From contig VXAI01000038.1 of assembly GCA_013399305.1 (NCBI GenBank), positions 2,490,639 through 2,554,638 of the forward strand: 64,000 nt of DNA. Reading direction: 5' to 3'. The position numbers were made by a program, and so were the translations under genes. The notes beneath the pieces are model-generated. The model was given only the letters and a program-made list of their open reading frames with translations, was not told where the DNA came from and did not search any database. Position 1 is the first letter of the stretch. Each line of letters begins with the position of its first letter. Source of the DNA: Rostratula benghalensis (taxonomy: Eukaryota; Chordata; Aves; Charadriiformes; Rostratulidae). This document shows, piece by piece, positions 60,006-64,000 of this stretch.

Positions 60006-63000
60006 TTGGGGCAATGATTTAAATGACAAAATGCTTACTTGTAACAACAAAAGAAATGATACAATATAAGCTAAGTTTTAATAACCGAAAAGATCTTTAA
60101 TTAAAATTGCCTTCTATTCATGTCCTAGAGTTTTATTTAACCAGCTGCCCTATGAAAGTTATTACCTAGAGTTTTCATTTTCCCAGTACACAGCTGCAGA
60201 AAATATTTTATTCTGGTGAATGAAGGGCTGTACAACAGCAAGGACAAAGCTCACTTAAACTAACAATGGAGCCATGGCAAAAGTCATAACCTTCTGCTGT
60301 CTTAGGGGAAGCACACTTTCTGAATATAATCTCTCTGATTATGCCTAGTATGCAAAATGCAGTTTTATATCTGCAGCTCAAATAGATTTCAGTATTACCA
60401 CTGAATACTAATCACTGATGCAAAAACCATACAGCTCCCTCAAGGCATTTCAAAAATCTTGATTATTTAATCAGTGCTCTTGATTTATAAGGCGAGCTGG
60501 TTGATGACTACCAAAATGTGACACATTGGACACTATCCAGATGGAATGCCAGTTTTCATTTGAGGTTAAAGAGGTAAAACTCTACAAGCGAGGTTTTCCA
60601 GTACCCTGGACTAGAGCTAGAGTTATATCAGATGATAAATAAAACCTGGCAGTTTGGCTTGCACATAATATTCAAACAGAATCTTCACTGAACTGTCAGT
60701 TGTAAAATGAAGTAATCAACTTTCTTTCTGATTATTCTCCATTTTACTATGGACTTTTTATTTATTTCACGTCTTGCATCTTAATGTCCTCTTATCTTTT
60801 TTAAATAGCAATAATTTATTTTTTGAAAATATGTAAGCGGCAAGTGCTGCCTTTTCAACAGCTGGATTTCAGAACCAGCTGGACACAAAATTTAAAGAGT
60901 TAGGTTTCTTTCCCACATAACTACATATATATATATATATATATTTAAAATAATTTTGTATCTACCTTTTTATATATTAACAGATGCTTAGGAATATACA
61001 AAAATCATTTTAATTCCTGCTTTAAAATACAATGGAATTACCAAAATTTGTTTAAGATACAGATATTGAAGTTAAATTCATTTCTGAAGAGATTTTACTA
61101 AGTTGCTTGGGCTTTGACAGTCCCATCCCCATCTTGAATTGTCAGCAGTGATATCCTGTTAAAAGAAGGTTTCTGTAAAAACAATTCCAACAGTTTTCCT
61201 ATTAAGACTTTAAGGAGCAGAATGACTTCAAACTGAGATAGTAAAGAACTAAAATCTTATTTAGACACCTAATTCTTGGCTTGACCCCTAGAACTTCGGG
61301 ATCTGATCACTTTATGTACATGTCTATACAGATACAGAGCCCTAACATTTCAAACTGATCTTGAAGGTATGGGCCTTATTAGATGCAGTGACTGGCACTT
61401 CATATTCAAAGCAAAGTTACAACTACACAGAATTATTTTACCAAATCAGTCCTTTATCCATGTCCTTGCTGCCAGTGGGTGACACAAACTGAGCACCCAG
61501 TACTGGGGGCAGTCTCCCCAAGCAGGGGGCAGTGCCAGCAGACCCGGGCTCCCTGCTGTGTGCAAGGGGAGCCAGCCTTTGCTCTACACCAGCCTCTGCT
61601 GCTGTGTCTTCACCGTTATTTATATCTGAGCTATCAGTAATAAAGCTAATATATCAAGACAGATAACCATAGCTCCCTGGCAAACAGTCAGTGTATTGTT
61701 TTGGCAGAGCTGAACATGTACCAACTTATGAGAATAGCCCCTGTGAACATCCAAGCAATTGGAAGGTTTAGAGGTACCCTAGAAGGCTCACTTGGATGTT
61801 AAAAGCATCCTCACATCTCAAAGCAATCCTCTCAAGCCTTCTAAATTAAAAATGACTAAAATTATAATCAAAACCTGGGAACTTGATGGGAAGATTAATT
61901 AGAAATAAGTATTAAAAGGCATCATACCAACAAAATGTGAAGTTACCTTGACACCAGAAACAATGACTGAAGTGGAAGACTTGCCATTAACCATCCCATG
62001 CAGCGGTCAAGAAGCTTTTCTGGGTGTTAATGATCACATGAGGGTCTCATTACCACGTAAACTGAAATGGCCCCTCTCCCAGGAGTGGAGGCAAGTGCAG
62101 GAATTCACTTCACCTGGTGAGCAAGGAGCAGGTGTGAGGCTGCCAGGAGCTCCCACCTGGGAAGGTGCAGCTCAGCTGCCAGCAGCCACAGGGTGCAGGC
62201 TCATGCCCATCCAGCCTTCTGTAAGTCAGTGGTGACACAGCCTGTGCGGTCCTTGTGCCCTCGCCCCCTCACTCTCTGCTTGTGATGCTTTCCTGTCCTG
62301 CACTCTCCGTACGCGTGCAGCCCGAGATCCAGCCTGCACTGAAGTCAGCAGGACTTGGCTCACGCTCTCGAGGGGCATCAGAGAGCAGGCAGCAGTCTAA
62401 CCCACACACCCAAAGCTGAACTTCCAACTGCCTTGCTTGGGTACAAGCAGCAGCCCCGGCCGGAGCAGCGTGAAGAGCAGCACGTGCTGATTTAGGCCAC
62501 GTAGCTGCCTCGCTGCCTGCAGCACAACCGCACGCTGTCAAACCGCCTCCTGCCTGCCTCCTTCCTTATGTTCTTGCTTCAGTACCTGGGTGACTAATAC
62601 TCAGAAAACATTGCTTCCACTCCTTGTTTCAAAAAGTTAGCTAGAGACTTCAGTAGTCTGTATTACAACGGCCCAGCTAAAGAAACCAGAGAGAAGCCCA
62701 TACAGTGACCAGAGCCCCAGGTGCCCGTCCCCAGCCATTGGGAAGGGGCTGTGCGGGGACAGCTCTGCCCACCTCAGCTGGGTGCTGGGCAGGCAGCACC
62801 ACACACGCCAAACAGCTCCCAAAGTTATAACAAGTGACAGTGTCACCCCCACAGAAGCCTCGCATCTAGGCTTTGGCAAAACCACAGATTTGAATTCTGT
62901 TACGAAGCCAAAACACTTTAAGAAACTGCAAGGGTTCACTTATAAAATCTGTGTTGTTTGGGCTTGAGCCCTTTAAAATTACATCCCTGTATCTTTTGCT

Positions 63001-64000
63001 GTACATGTAGATTTGTATCATCTGAAGCTTTTGAAAGAATATCTTACTGCACTGGACTTGCGGGCAAGGCAATCGCAGGGCAGCTCAAATAGCTGCTTTA
63101 TTTCAATTTTCAGTCAGGAAGCCAAAAATCTACTTGAAACACAGATGGCTATATCCCTGTCAATATCTAGCTCCTCAGCTGATCTCCCCACCATTTCAGC
63201 ATCATTCTCTGCAACAGTTTCCCCTGAGCAGGGAAGCCTTTGCACCTTCTTCTTTAAGAGAACAGAGCTACAAGCTGCTAAGCAAGGGCGTTTTGATCGC
63301 GTATGAGAATGTCTTGTTGAAGACCATGCCGCTGGGTAACACGCTGGGTGACTGCCTCAGGCGCCGAGTACTGCAAGTAACAATGTCATATATATCACAG
63401 GTACTACCAGGCCTTCTGCCATGAGTACAGCCTGTCAGAAATAGCTTGTAAGGATTGTGTCTCCACGTTCCAGTCCCGCACAGCGGCAGCCACACAGCAG
63501 GAAAGACACTGGAGCCAGAACCTGCAGGAAAAGAGGGATCTCTCCCCTGCAGGTTAGAGACTGCTGGGGAAATCATAACCCTGAAAGAGACAGGAACTGG
63601 AACTTTTCCCTCCACACACAACACGACACCACTCCCCACCTTGCATTAGCCTTCCCCAAGTCCCACCCAGCCTCACCGCGTGTAACCATGTCACAGAAAT
63701 CAAAAAGCCACGTGATTTCACAAAAAACTCCACAGAAAATGCAGTCAAGGATACTCTTCTGCTACCATGCCATTCTGTTTTTGTTACTTAAACTGGGACA
63801 AAATTTCAATTCTCCTTCACTGGAACTAGTTAAGCAAAGTAAAGCCAGTTCTACTGGATGTATCTGAACCATAAGGAATTCCAGAATGGAAAAGACCCTC
63901 TGTTACAGCTCTGGTATAAAGTCACCAGGACATTGACTCCTGTCAACTTCTGCACATCCTGATATAGACACATTTTGTATCATCATATATTTAATCTCAT
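60006..64000. other. No confident gene; (TA)n microsatellite and GC-richer patches
   Basis: A (TA)n run of about 21 bases lies at 60,924-60,944. GC-richer patches occur at 61.44-61.62 kb and 62.09-62.56 kb without island-level CpG. On the minus strand near 61,945-62,020 a donor TCAAG|GTAACT follows an open interval (contains KLLDRCMGWLMASLPL), but its acceptor is poor. Frames at 63.0-63.9 kb overlap each other on both strands and are not convincing. Confidence 0.4.

Noticed and set aside
63879..63960. Reverse-oriented CR1 end (CCAGAATGGAAAAGACCCTC)
   Set aside because: Too short and diverged to separate from chance.
1..64000. CRISPR array, operon or tRNA gene
   Set aside because: No regularly spaced repeats, no prokaryotic gene density, and no TTCGANTC-type box B with matching arms was found.

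Overview
The window looks like nuclear DNA of an amniote, most likely a bird. The evidence is AT-rich sequence, no long open reading frames, long non-coding stretches, one GC-rich CpG island, and two fragments carrying the 3' end signature of CR1 LINEs (49.21-49.28 kb and 51.09-51.15 kb). Nothing prokaryotic is visible: no operons, ribosome binding sites or CRISPR. No tRNA or rRNA gene was recognised.

The clearest landmark is the CpG island at about 34.54-35.74 kb, interrupted by a 150-base run of N (35,061-35,210). It should be a promoter. Left of it, on the minus strand, I read a series of small exon-like intervals with good splice sites. They are a non-coding exon edge at 34,876, then 33,147-33,076, 30,611-30,565, 30,157-30,127, an in-frame-incompatible 27-base cassette at 15,884-15,858, then 15,692-15,562, 10,156-10,092, 9,046-8,995 and 6,354-6,262. 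Without the 27-base cassette, these join in a single consistent reading frame of 426 bases (141 codons plus stop), followed by AATAAA signals near 5.2-5.3 kb. I do not recognise the product. The model was read by eye, so it is a hypothesis: a small protein gene or a multi-exon non-coding RNA. Further left, 2,600-2,331 holds two more exon-like intervals ending in a stop codon.

Right of the island, three mutually phase-compatible minus-strand exon-like intervals lie at 44,687-44,657, 44,459-44,413 and 43,204-43,100, possibly part of a second gene running in from the right. One plus-strand exon-like interval lies at 39,357-39,522. A small CpG-rich patch sits at about 43.52-43.70 kb. The remainder, especially 16-28 kb and 45-64 kb, reads as intron or intergenic DNA with low-complexity T/G- or A/C-rich tracts, microsatellites and a few short tandem duplications.

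I did not find a clear, previously undescribed biological system. The most checkable novelty candidate is the unrecognised multi-exon minus-strand transcript leaving the CpG island.
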